Of a DNA stretch of 64,000 nucleotides, positions 12,890 through 20,764 are shown in pieces. The DNA is taken from NCBI GenBank assembly GCA_029834535.1, contig JAQMWT010000314.1:310001-374000 (forward strand). Direction: 5' to 3'. Position 1 is the stretch's first letter; every line of letters starts with the position of its first letter. Below the pieces are notes generated by a model. That model saw only the letters and a list, made by a program, of their open reading frames with translations, made no database searches and was not told the DNA's origin. The DNA is from Chrysophaeum taylorii. Its lineage: Eukaryota; Sar; Pelagophyceae; Pelagomonadales; Pelagomonadaceae. The position numbers were made by a program, and so were the translations under genes.

Positions 12890-13470
12890 TTTAAGGGCTT
12901 CGGTGCGGCGTTGTGTGGAGACATGCGGGATGTGCCTGGGAGGCAGGTAGTGGATGCTAAGGAGGAGGTGTGTGAGTGAAGGGGCTTGGGGGTTTTGGTG
13001 CCGTGTGTGGAGACTGGGTTTAGCCTACGCCCCATGCATTGGGGGGGGGGTGGGCTCTAGTTATTAGTTACTTAGTGAGAGTGGAGACATATGTCCCAGG
13101 AAAGCAGAAGCAGGTATCCAGTTCGCTTGTTGGTTCTGGGTAAAGACGTGAGAGCTGCCTGAACGGCGGGGGGACCTTGTCGGGGTCATCGCCGAGCCGC
13201 AGGGCAGGCGAAGAGAGGACGGGCCCCGCCCGTAGCATAGGTCGCACGCATCGCCGCGCGGACCTGGGTGCAAAGTGGCTGTGCCAACGAAGGCTGCAGT
13301 ACCAAGTTCGCCGCATCTAACGCGAGTGGGGGATCGATCGCCTACGTCTTGGGCCGGGCGCGCTGTGCTCTCACCGCCCTCAGGCACGTCGCCGTCTCGG
13401 GTAGCCCCACCAAGGCCACCTGCGCCAAGCAGGACGTCACACTTCGTCCGTCCAGCGGCAGCACACGCTC
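12890..13470. mobile_element. LINE-like remnant in two opposed pieces
   Basis: From about 12890 to 13243 the minus strand matches the 3' coding end and 3' UTR of the element seen at 26950-27775 and 31296-32268 (CTCTTCGCCTGCCC...GGCTCGGCGATGACCCCGAC, then a region with GGCACATCCC). From 13244 to about 13462 the plus strand matches the part that lies directly upstream in those copies, coding GRARCALTAL and QQDVTLR-like sequence. The two pieces adjoin in the intact order but are inverted here. A short stretch at about 13022-13042 (GCCTACGCCCCATGCA) recurs reversed near 60574-60595. Confidence 0.65.
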
Positions 13471-13570
13471 TGCGCAGGTTCAAACGGCGAGGGCAAACCG
13501 CACTGGCCTCACCGAAAGACGAGGGGGTGCCGCGTAGCCGCTGCGCGATAGGAAAGCGCCCCGCCCCGAA

Positions 13571-13597
13571 TTTCTTTCTTTCTTTCTTTCTTTCTTT
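13571..13597. repeat. (TTTC)n microsatellite
   Basis: About six TTTC units, followed by two related blocks around CTCAGAACTTTC (13628-13674). It lies roughly 110 bp upstream of the next gene's start. Confidence 0.85.
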
Positions 13598-13707
13598 GTT
13601 TCGTGTTCTGCCTCCACAAGAAAGAAAAGCTCAGAACTTTCTTTGTTTGTAAAAAAACCCTCAGAACTTTCCTGTTGTGGTGAAAGATATGACGTCACGG
13701 GCTGACA

Positions 13708-14928
13708 ATGGGCCGGCGGTGCTTGGTGCAATGGCGTGTTGTGGTACACTCGGGGGCGTCGCTGGACTCTGGCGCCGTGACGTCGTTGGACGAGGGGTGC
13801 GAGGTGGTGGTCGCCGAGACGGTGTGCCTCGAGAGCGGTCGCGAACGGTCGCGGCTCGAGGCGCCCGTCGAGGGTTGGGTGTCGAGCATGTTCCTGACTG
13901 GGGCCGAGCGTTCGTTCTCGAAGCGGAGGGTCCCAGAGCGGTGGGGCGGGCCTTTGCCCGCGGCGGTGGTGGCGATGATCGGGCGGCGCGAAGGCAACGA
14001 GGCGTGCTTCGATTGCGGGCTACGTTTGATAGGTTTGAGGGGCGACGACGGCGAGAGCGCGTTCGGGGATTGCGATAGGGGGGTCACGGTGTGCGGTTTC
14101 TGCGCGCGGCGCGGGTGTCGGTCGTTGGAGTTGGACGCCTTTTCCGAGTACCAGCGGGCGCGGCTCGTGTTGGGTGGAAATTCTCAGCTGCGACGGTTCT
14201 TGGTTCGACACCCCAAAGGGTTAAGGGAGTACCGCAAGTCTCTCGCGTACGAAGCCGGCGACGGACCGGCGGAGCCGCCCCCCGGGAGTCGCGTTGCTGC
14301 GGGGGCCCACGAACGCCGGGTTCGAGCCCTCGCCTTCGATCTCGTCGAGACCCACGGCGGCCGCGCGGCCGTGACTAAGGCCGGAGAGGGCGATCTGAGG
14401 GTCGGGGACTACGTCGTCGGCGTCGAAGGCGCGAGGGTCTGGCGCTTCGGGGACGTCATTCGCGCTTTGGAGGACCACAGGCGCGATTCCGAGACCTGGG
14501 TGTGTTTGGTGGTGAGGCGACTCGACCCAAAACATCCTGACGCGCTCGACCGCGTCTACCCGACTCCCGACTGCGTCGACGTCGACGTCGTCGACTCGGG
14601 AGTTTCCTACGCGAGCCACGCTTCCGTCATCGGCTACTGGCAGCAACCGGCGCCTCCCGCCGCGGTGAAAGTTGTCGAGCGCCCTCTTCGGGTCCTCGCC
14701 CTCGGCCCCGGGAAACCCCTCGCCCTGCGTCCCGCGACCCGCCCGGGCGGCTTTGTCGCGGCCGTCGTCGACGAGAATAGTACTGCGGCGGTCGTCGTCG
14801 GCGTCAACGAACGCCGGGACCACCTTCAGTACGACGACGTCCTCGCGGCCCTTGACGACCTCCGCCGGCCCCTCCTCGTCTTGCTCGCCGTGCTCGGTGA
14901 CGACGAGGCAGATAACAATAGTACCTAG
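13708..14928 (+). CDS. SH3b / ArfGAP-like / PDZ-like protein
   Basis: 406 residues, single exon. Residues ~5-65 look like an SH3b/SH3-type barrel ending in EGWVSSMFL. Residues ~95-175 resemble an ArfGAP zinc domain: NEACFDCG, then VCGFC about 30 residues on, then a CRSLELDAF and GGNSQLRRFL pair like the family's VRSLTLD and GN..F blocks. Known ArfGAPs stimulate GTP hydrolysis on Arf at membranes through an arginine placed a few residues after the second CxxC; here the segment between VCGFC and RSLELD is shortened. Residues ~225-275 (LRVGDYVVGVEG to VCLVVRR) look like a PDZ fold, and the C-terminal third may be a second, weaker one. It ends 3 bp before the stop of the opposing gene. The domain calls are by eye; zinc-finger identity is fairly secure, catalysis doubtful. 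Confidence 0.65.
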   Translation: MGRRCLVQWRVVVHSGASLDSGAVTSLDEGCEVVVAETVCLESGRERSRLEAPVEGWVSSMFLTGAERSFSKRRVPERWGGPLPAAVVAMIGRREGNEACFDCGLRLIGLRGDDGESAFGDCDRGVTVCGFCARRGCRSLELDAFSEYQRARLVLGGNSQLRRFLVRHPKGLREYRKSLAYEAGDGPAEPPPGSRVAAGAHERRVRALAFDLVETHGGRAAVTKAGEGDLRVGDYVVGVEGARVWRFGDVIRALEDHRRDSETWVCLVVRRLDPKHPDALDRVYPTPDCVDVDVVDSGVSYASHASVIGYWQQPAPPAAVKVVERPLRVLALGPGKPLALRPATRPGGFVAAVVDENSTAAVVVGVNERRDHLQYDDVLAALDDLRRPLLVLLAVLGDDEADNNST

Positions 14929-14931
14929 GTT

Positions 14932-15867
14932 TCAAGTCGACGACGGGGGGTGGGGTTGTTGTCTTCGGCGAGAATGATGATGATGATGATGATGATGATG
15001 CTGCTGGGTGCGGTTCTGCGGGGGCGGGGCCGCCGCGGAGCAGACGACGGAAGAGGTGGTGGTGTTATTTCGCGCGCAGGTTGCCGGCATGTGCCACCAG
15101 CTTTGCCTCGCCCGGTTGGCTGGGAGGTGAAGCAGGTCGGTGGCGACCATCTCGAGGTGCGCGGCGGTGAGGTTGTGTTTGTTGTGCCGATGTCTGAGCC
15201 TCGAGGTGCGACTCAAGTGGTTTAATACCGAATAATTCCTATTCTCGACGTGCGCTGGGCCCGGCTTGACCAGGGTCGCCTTGTCGAAGAAGGCCACCGT
15301 GCACGCCTTCTCGTCCACGCATTCCCTCAACAACGGCTGGTCGCGGAGTTGCTTCTTTTCGAAATCTTGTTCTTGTCTCCTCGAGATCGTAGCGACGACT
15401 TTCGCTCGCCACGACGCCAAGCACGCGTCCGACCCCCCCCTGGCCACCGCAAAAATACCACCGTGGTAAGGCTCGCGCTCGAGGCGATGAACATCCGTCG
15501 GATCTGGAGTGACCTCGGCTTCGCCGTAAAGGACGATCGAAGCCGAACGCGTTTTCGCGATTCCGTCGTAGACAAAAGGGGTGAGAGGTTTTCCCACGAC
15601 CACGTCCACGTCCATGTACAGCACGTACGCCTCCGTGGTCACTTCGAGCACCCGCATCTTGAGCTCCTTGGCCATCAGCGCCTCGCATTCCAACACGGCA
15701 ACCACCGAGACCGATGCCGGTGCGCACTTCGGGGCGTCTGTCAACAAGTACACCGGGCCCAACCACCCCCCGGGCTTGCGGATTGACCGCACGCACAACG
15801 ACACGAGCGACTCCCGGGCGAGGTGTCCGAACGCGATCAACGCGATGGCCACGCTCGGGTCGACCAT
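14932..15867 (-). CDS. Glycosyltransferase-like protein with DxD motif
   Basis: 311 residues, single exon. The N-terminal half reads like a nucleotide-sugar-dependent glycosyltransferase: a Rossmann-like start (VAIALIAFGHLARESL), VYLLTDAP, and YVLYMDVDVVV with DxD-type metal-binding acidic residues, then YHGGIFAVARGG. This pattern is typical of GT-A enzymes, which act in the Golgi/ER; donor and acceptor cannot be told. No obvious signal anchor is seen from the first Met. The C-terminus holds a run of about nine His from an (ATG)n tract at 14983-15000 and a proline-rich tail, which may be poorly conserved. A TATATA element lies only ~13 nt upstream of the chosen ATG, so the true start may differ. 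Confidence 0.55.
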   Translation of the reverse strand: MVDPSVAIALIAFGHLARESLVSLCVRSIRKPGGWLGPVYLLTDAPKCAPASVSVVAVLECEALMAKELKMRVLEVTTEAYVLYMDVDVVVGKPLTPFVYDGIAKTRSASIVLYGEAEVTPDPTDVHRLEREPYHGGIFAVARGGSDACLASWRAKVVATISRRQEQDFEKKQLRDQPLLRECVDEKACTVAFFDKATLVKPGPAHVENRNYSVLNHLSRTSRLRHRHNKHNLTAAHLEMVATDLLHLPANRARQSWWHMPATCARNNTTTSSVVCSAAAPPPQNRTQQHHHHHHHHHSRRRQQPHPPSST

Positions 15868-15879
15868 CGCGCTGGACCC

Positions 15880-15888
15880 TATATAAAA
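15880..15888. promoter_or_regulatory. TATATAAAA element
   Basis: TATATAAAA on the plus strand between the glycosyltransferase start (15867) and the CENP-C stop (15940). It is one of few TATA-like elements at gene borders here. Its orientation is better for plus-strand transcription, where no gene follows, so its role is uncertain. Confidence 0.3.
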
Positions 15889-15939
15889 ACTCTCGATTAC
15901 TTCCTTACTTCAACAACGGACGAGGTCTGTAGAATACGG

Positions 15940-18738
15940 CTAGGCACCAGAAGCCGCCTCCTCTTCTCCTTGGTCGGAGAGAGTTTGGTAGGCAGAGGGC
16001 TGCATGATGACCCAGAAGAGGTGGGCGTCTTGGGTTTGCGATCGGTTCTCGAGACCGTAGACGTTGTTGGGGGGGATCTGGAACTGGTCGGCAGGCGAGA
16101 GAAGAAATCGGTGGGTCGTGGTAGGGTCGAATGGCTCGGGAGCGACGGCGAGTTCGAGGGCTTTTGTCTGGCACCTCGAGACGAAAAAGACCTGGTTGCA
16201 GACGCCGATCGACTCGGGGTCCTTGATAGCGCCGGGCGCGAGCAATAGGTGGCCCGAGATCCACGGCGGGAGCACGGCGCGGCCGAGGCTCAACGCGTCG
16301 CAGTGGAATGCCTGAGCCGCGATCGGGCACGGCACGTTCTCGGGCCGCGTCTCGGACGTCGACGGGAGCTTGGACTCGTTTTGCGTCGCCGCGCGAGCGA
16401 CGATCGCCTGCTCCCTGCGCTCCCCGCTCAGCTCGTCCCACACGGTCGCCGTCTCGCCGACCTCGTCGCACTCAAATTCGGACGGTTTGAGCGACTTGAC
16501 GACGCGCTTTTTGGGGTAAGGCGTCGGCGCGGCGAGATGCACGGCGATCACCTTGGGCGCGCGCGTCGCGTCGTCCAGCTCGTACACGAGCCTCTCGTTT
16601 TTCCAGTACTTGAGCGGCGCGTATTTCTGTCGCCGCGACCTACGCAAATGGGAGTCGTCCTCGTCCTCCGTCCGGTTCCTCTTCGCTTCCCTCGTATCCT
16701 TGCGCTCCTTCGGCCGGTCGCGCTTGCATGATAACTTGCGCCGCCGCGCGGGCTCCTCCTCGTCGTCGGCGAGGTCGTCGGGCGACGGCGGCTTCTTTGG
16801 GCTGCTGCTGGGCGACGACTTATGGCGAGAAAGTAGTACGGGCGATTTCTGGCGAGAAAGTAGCGCGGGCTCCTCGCGCGCAGGCGTTTTCATCGACCTG
16901 ACAGACTTGCGTCGCTCCTCGCGCGCGGGCGACTTCCTCGGGCTGAGTGACTCGCGCCGAACTGGCACCTCGTCGACGACGACCGGCACCTCGTGTGCAG
17001 GCGATTGTCGTAAGCTGCGTGACTTGCGTAAATCTGGTCCCTCGTCATCCGGCTTCTGGCGTGCAGACGATGGCGATTTGGTCTTCGAGCCGAGTGACTT
17101 GCGGCGAAGAACAGGCTCCTCGTTCGCCGGCGGCGAATCGCGCGCGGGCGACGGTGGCTTGCTCGAGCCGCGCGACCTCTTGCGTAGTAGGACGGGCACC
17201 TCGTCGTCAACATCAAGCACCTCGTCTGCAGGCGATGGCGGCTTGCTCGAGCCGCGCGACTTCTTGCGTAGTAGGACGGGCTCCTCGTCGTCAACATCAA
17301 GCACCTCGTCTGCAGGCGATGGCGGCTTGCTCGAGCCGCGCGACTTCTTGCGTAGTAGGACGGGCTCCTCGTTCCTCGGCGAATCGCGCGCAGGCGATGG
17401 TGGCTTGCTCGAGCCGCGTGATTTATGGCGAGAGGGAACCTCGTCGTTCCTCGGCGAATCGCGTGCAGGCGATGGAGGCTTGCTCGAGCCGCGTGATTTA
17501 TGGCGAGCGGGAACCTCGTCGTTCCCCGGCGAATCGCGTGCAGGCGATGGTGGCTTGCTCGAGCCGCGCGATTTATGGCGAACGGGCACCTCGTCGTCGA
17601 CATCGGGGATCTCGTCTGCAGGGGACTTGCTCGAGCTGCGCAATTTGCGGCGGGGAGGTAGTTCCTCCTCCTCGTTGAGCTTCTCGTCGCGCGACTTGCG
17701 GCGAACGGGCCCCTCGTCGGCAGGCTTCTCGTGTGCGGGGGATGGCCGCTTGCTCGAGCCGCGCGTCTCGCGGCCAACAGGTTCGTCGTCGGGAGGCTCC
17801 TCGCAGGCGGGCGACGCATCGAGCTGCTCGGGAGTGTCCCGCCGCCTTTGCGAACGCCGCCGGACAACAGGCTCGTCGTCGTCGTCGGGAGTAGCCCGCG
17901 ATTCGTCCGGGGTGGGCGAGTTCCGACGCGCGTCGGGCGGCGGCGGCTCGGTCGCTCGGTCCTGGCTACTCTCGTCCACCAAACGATTGGCCGCGTCAAC
18001 AACCTTCTTCGGGCTCCGATGGGCGGGCGTCTTCTCCGGCCCGAGCGACGACTCGCGGCGGTCGTCGGCCGGCCGGAGCGACGACTCCGCGCGGCCATCA
18101 TCATCATCCTCCTCCTCCGCGCGGCCATCATCATCATCCTCCTCCTCCGCGCGGCCATCATCATCATCCTCCTCCTCCGCGCGGCCATCATCATCATCCT
18201 CCTCCTCCGCGCGGCCATCATCATCATCCTCCTCCTCCGCGCGGCCATCATCATCATCCTCCTCCTCCGCGCGGCCATCATCATCATCCTCCTCCTCCGC
18301 GCGGCCATCATCATCATCATCCTCCTCCTCCGCGCGGCCATCATCATCATCCTCCTCCTCCGCGCGGCCATCGTCATCATCCTCCTCCTCCTCGCGGCGA
18401 CGACGAGGTTTCTTCTCCTCGCCGGAGATCAGGCGACGGTCGTCTTGGCCCTCGAGATCGAGCCTTCGCGGCGGTGCGGGTTGGCCGAGGGTGTCGAGGA
18501 CCTGTGGCGGTGACCAGCCGTCGCGCGACAGGGGGGTCGCCGCGTCGGTGGGGGTCCCGCTGGGAACGACGACGGCCGGGGGAAGAGTTGGAGCGGTGGT
18601 CGCCGCCTCCCAGAAGGCGTCGATGTCGTCGAAGCCGTCCGCGTCGCGGACCAAGGCCCTTTCGGCGATGGCGAGGGCCGTGCGGCGGCCGAGCAGGGAG
18701 GGTCCCCGGGCCCCCGGGGGCGCGAGGGCTGCTGCCAT
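15940..18738 (-). CDS. CENPC: CENP-C / Mif2 kinetochore protein
   Basis: CENP-C binds CENP-A nucleosomes and anchors the inner kinetochore. From ATG 18738 it has 932 residues; an in-frame ATG at 18789 would add 17. Residues ~700-722 carry the CENP-C motif (SRRQKYAPLKYWKNERLVY), the Arg/Trp element that contacts the nucleosome acidic patch and CENP-A tail. Residues ~800-915 match the Mif2 cupin dimerisation domain (QVFFVSRCQTKALEL, then FQIPPNNVYGLEN). The N-terminus (residues ~10-75) has a conserved-looking LLGRRTALAIA segment. Between them lie ten copies of an EEEDDDDGRA unit (residues ~110-222) and a disordered stretch with repeated KSRGSSKPPSPA blocks. The fibrillin gene starts divergently less than 100 bp away. 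The plus-strand ORF over the same DNA is a by-product of the repeats. Confidence 0.9.
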   Translation of the reverse strand: MAAALAPPGARGPSLLGRRTALAIAERALVRDADGFDDIDAFWEAATTAPTLPPAVVVPSGTPTDAATPLSRDGWSPPQVLDTLGQPAPPRRLDLEGQDDRRLISGEEKKPRRRREEEEDDDDGRAEEEDDDDGRAEEEDDDDDGRAEEEDDDDGRAEEEDDDDGRAEEEDDDDGRAEEEDDDDGRAEEEDDDDGRAEEEDDDDGRAEEEDDDDGRAESSLRPADDRRESSLGPEKTPAHRSPKKVVDAANRLVDESSQDRATEPPPPDARRNSPTPDESRATPDDDDEPVVRRRSQRRRDTPEQLDASPACEEPPDDEPVGRETRGSSKRPSPAHEKPADEGPVRRKSRDEKLNEEEELPPRRKLRSSSKSPADEIPDVDDEVPVRHKSRGSSKPPSPARDSPGNDEVPARHKSRGSSKPPSPARDSPRNDEVPSRHKSRGSSKPPSPARDSPRNEEPVLLRKKSRGSSKPPSPADEVLDVDDEEPVLLRKKSRGSSKPPSPADEVLDVDDEVPVLLRKRSRGSSKPPSPARDSPPANEEPVLRRKSLGSKTKSPSSARQKPDDEGPDLRKSRSLRQSPAHEVPVVVDEVPVRRESLSPRKSPAREERRKSVRSMKTPAREEPALLSRQKSPVLLSRHKSSPSSSPKKPPSPDDLADDEEEPARRRKLSCKRDRPKERKDTREAKRNRTEDEDDSHLRRSRRQKYAPLKYWKNERLVYELDDATRAPKVIAVHLAAPTPYPKKRVVKSLKPSEFECDEVGETATVWDELSGERREQAIVARAATQNESKLPSTSETRPENVPCPIAAQAFHCDALSLGRAVLPPWISGHLLLAPGAIKDPESIGVCNQVFFVSRCQTKALELAVAPEPFDPTTTHRFLLSPADQFQIPPNNVYGLENRSQTQDAHLFWVIMQPSAYQTLSDQGEEEAASGA
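17150..17650. repeat. Degenerate minisatellite inside CENP-C
   Basis: Seven or so imperfect copies of a unit coding K-S-R-G-S-S-K-P-P-S-P plus a variable acidic linker; two adjacent copies (about 17190-17360) are nearly identical, which points to recent duplication. Confidence 0.8.
18088..18396. repeat. 30-bp coding minisatellite, 10 copies
   Basis: Near-perfect 30-bp units (GCGGCCATCATCATCATCCT core) coding GRAEEEDDDD on the minus strand inside CENP-C. One unit has an extra codon and one has a single silent-looking variant. Unit length divisible by three keeps all frames open. Confidence 0.95.
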
Positions 18739-18833
18739 ATCAATAATCAATCGAGGTCTCGAGGCCGTTTTAAACAAAAAACATCGCACCTTTAATACTT
18801 ACCCCCCCCCCAGCCAGGTCGTAGAAGAAGCAG

Positions 18834-19541
18834 ATGTTGTTGGCGTGGCTTGTGGTGCGGGAAACGTCGGCGTGGCTTGGGTTGCAGGTGGCGACGACGG
18901 TGCGGATGCCCGGTCTGGAGCAGAACGCGCGTCGCGAGGCGCGCGGGTCGGACAACGAGGCGCTGCTGCGGTCGATCGAGGCCCTCGAGAAGGCGAGGCC
19001 CTGCGACGCGAGGCTTCTCGACGAGCCCAAGCTCGCGCGCAAGCTCGCGGGGCGGTGGCGGCTCCTCGCGACGGTGGCGGCCGAGGAGGGCAAGGCGCTC
19101 GAGGAGGGCCGGCGGGGCGTGGTGAACGCGAGCGGCTTGGCCCTGATGCCCGACAAGGCGTTCCAAGAGATCGACCTCGAACGCGGCCGGGTGATAAACG
19201 AGTGCCGGGTCCTGACACCCCTCGGGTCCTTGTACGGTCGGGTCTCGGGGCCCTTTCGGAGGGGCTCGAACGGCCGCCGCGCGGACGCCGTTTTTGATCG
19301 GCTCGAGGTGATCGACGCGAACGGAAAACGATGGATAAACAACGCTTGGATCTTCCGGGTATTGAGGTTTTTTTTCCCCAAGCAGGCCACCGGCGCCAAC
19401 GAGGACACCGCCTGGCTCGAGACGACATATCTCTCGAGCCGGCTCCGCGTCGCCCGCGGCAACAAGGGGTCCTGCTTTCTGCTGGAGAAGGACCCGGTGC
19501 CCTCCGACATTCCCGCCATTTTCGCCGACGACCCGCTCTAG
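18834..19541 (+). CDS. PAP/fibrillin family plastid lipid-associated protein
   Basis: 235 residues. It matches the plastid lipid-associated protein (fibrillin) domain: the helical start NEALLRSIEALEKA, the GRWRLLATVA strand where the family has KWRLLYT, the INECRV and VFDRLEV strands, and the C-terminal TTYLSSRLRVARGNKGSCFLL block that mirrors the family's YLD..LRI.RG.KGN.F.L. Fibrillins bind lipids at thylakoids and plastoglobules. The first 25 residues are hydrophobic and could be a targeting leader, but no heterokont ASAFAP-type motif is visible. It diverges from CENP-C and ends 3 bp from the stop of the opposing gene, leaving almost no private 3' UTR. Confidence 0.8.
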   Translation: MLLAWLVVRETSAWLGLQVATTVRMPGLEQNARREARGSDNEALLRSIEALEKARPCDARLLDEPKLARKLAGRWRLLATVAAEEGKALEEGRRGVVNASGLALMPDKAFQEIDLERGRVINECRVLTPLGSLYGRVSGPFRRGSNGRRADAVFDRLEVIDANGKRWINNAWIFRVLRFFFPKQATGANEDTAWLETTYLSSRLRVARGNKGSCFLLEKDPVPSDIPAIFADDPL

Positions 19542-19544
19542 ATT

Positions 19545-20627
19545 TCAGAAGGAGGCCGTGGTGGGCTTGTGGGGCTTTGGGGGGATGCGGGGGTGGAGGG
19601 CCGGGGGCCCGGGGGCGGCGAGGGGGGGGAAGAAGCGGGACTTGAAGTTGGCGACCTTGGAGTGGACCGCGTCGTGGATCTTGTCCTTGACGCCGGCGAG
19701 CATGTCCTGCATGACGCCGAGGACCACCTTGCGGCGGAGGGTCTGGGTATCGCCGATGAAGCCGCGATACTCCCACGAATCGACGTGGAGCCGAGTGCCC
19801 TTCGTCGCGAGGCCGCAGTCGGAAACGGAGATGCGACCGATGCGCCAGAGGGCGCTATTTTGCTCTCGATTCTGGCGCTTGCTGATGCGCGCCGCCTCGC
19901 GGGTTTCCTGGTCGTGGGTCTTGAACCTGTCGCGAAGGGCGACGAGAGCGTCGCGTCGTTCGGACAAACCCTGTCCCTTGGTCGCCTTGAGAGTCTCGCC
20001 GACCTTTTTGAGGCGCGAAACGAAACCCTCGTCCTCGTCCTCCCCACCCACCACCACGTCCTCGGCATCGTCGTCCTCCGTGCACCGCCACTTGGCCTTG
20101 AAATCGGCGGCGAGCTTGGCTTCGAGCCGGAGCTTTTCCTTTTTTCGAGCTTTGAGTTTTTCCTCCTGCGCGGCGAGGAAGGCGTTGTTGGCGCGGACCT
20201 CGCCGTCGACCGTTGTTTCCTCGACGAACATCGAGACCCCCGAAACGAGGACTTCGTCGATGTCCCGGTACTGGAAACCGAACACGAACTGGTACCGCGT
20301 CGAGCCGACCTTGGCCGTCCCGCCGCAGCTCAGCAACGAGACGAGGCCCGCCGTCCGGACCTCGAGGGACCCGACACGAGCAAAGTAGGGGGCCTCGAAG
20401 CTCGCGTTCCCGTCGTTGGCCACCTCCAACTCCCGCACCGTGACCCCCGTCGACCGAATCCGCAGCTCGCCGAGGCTGATGGTCGTTCCCATCTCCCGCG
20501 AAATCCCGCGCGCGAACATCTCGCGAAGCACCTTGTCCTCGATCGCCTCCCAGTACGCGTACGCGAGCCCCAGGCACACCGCGATCACCGCCCACGCCGT
20601 CAAGATCATCAACAACAACACCATCAT
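19545..20627 (-). CDS. Membrane-anchored protein of unknown function
   Basis: 360 residues. One N-terminal membrane helix (residues ~3-25, MVLLLMILTAWAVIAVCLGL) is followed by a beta-rich segment (ISLGELRIRSTGVTVRELEV) with alternating hydrophobic strands reminiscent of AsmA-like or chorein-type lipid-transfer domains, then a basic and acidic coiled-coil region (~165-270), a last globular piece (~280-335) and a proline-rich tail. I do not recognise the family and do not assign a function. It is divergent from WDR3 with 137 bp between starts; the spacer contains CTAAACCCTC. Confidence 0.7.
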   Translation of the reverse strand: MMVLLLMILTAWAVIAVCLGLAYAYWEAIEDKVLREMFARGISREMGTTISLGELRIRSTGVTVRELEVANDGNASFEAPYFARVGSLEVRTAGLVSLLSCGGTAKVGSTRYQFVFGFQYRDIDEVLVSGVSMFVEETTVDGEVRANNAFLAAQEEKLKARKKEKLRLEAKLAADFKAKWRCTEDDDAEDVVVGGEDEDEGFVSRLKKVGETLKATKGQGLSERRDALVALRDRFKTHDQETREAARISKRQNREQNSALWRIGRISVSDCGLATKGTRLHVDSWEYRGFIGDTQTLRRKVVLGVMQDMLAGVKDKIHDAVHSKVANFKSRFFPPLAAPGPPALHPRIPPKPHKPTTASF

Positions 20628-20764
20628 CGAGGTTGTAGGTAAGAAGAAGAATCAATCTCTCGTTCGTGACCTTCTCGAAACCTAAACCCTCTTCTTCTTC
20701 TTCTCCTAATAATAAATAAATAAAGAAATACCTCCCCCGGTATTGGTTGGTTGGTTGACCAGCG

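Noticed and set aside
16553-19297. 914-residue plus-strand ORF antisense to CENP-C
   Set aside because: It is Ser/Arg-rich shadow sequence kept open by the 30-bp and other in-frame repeats; the minus strand has the CENP-C motif and cupin domain.
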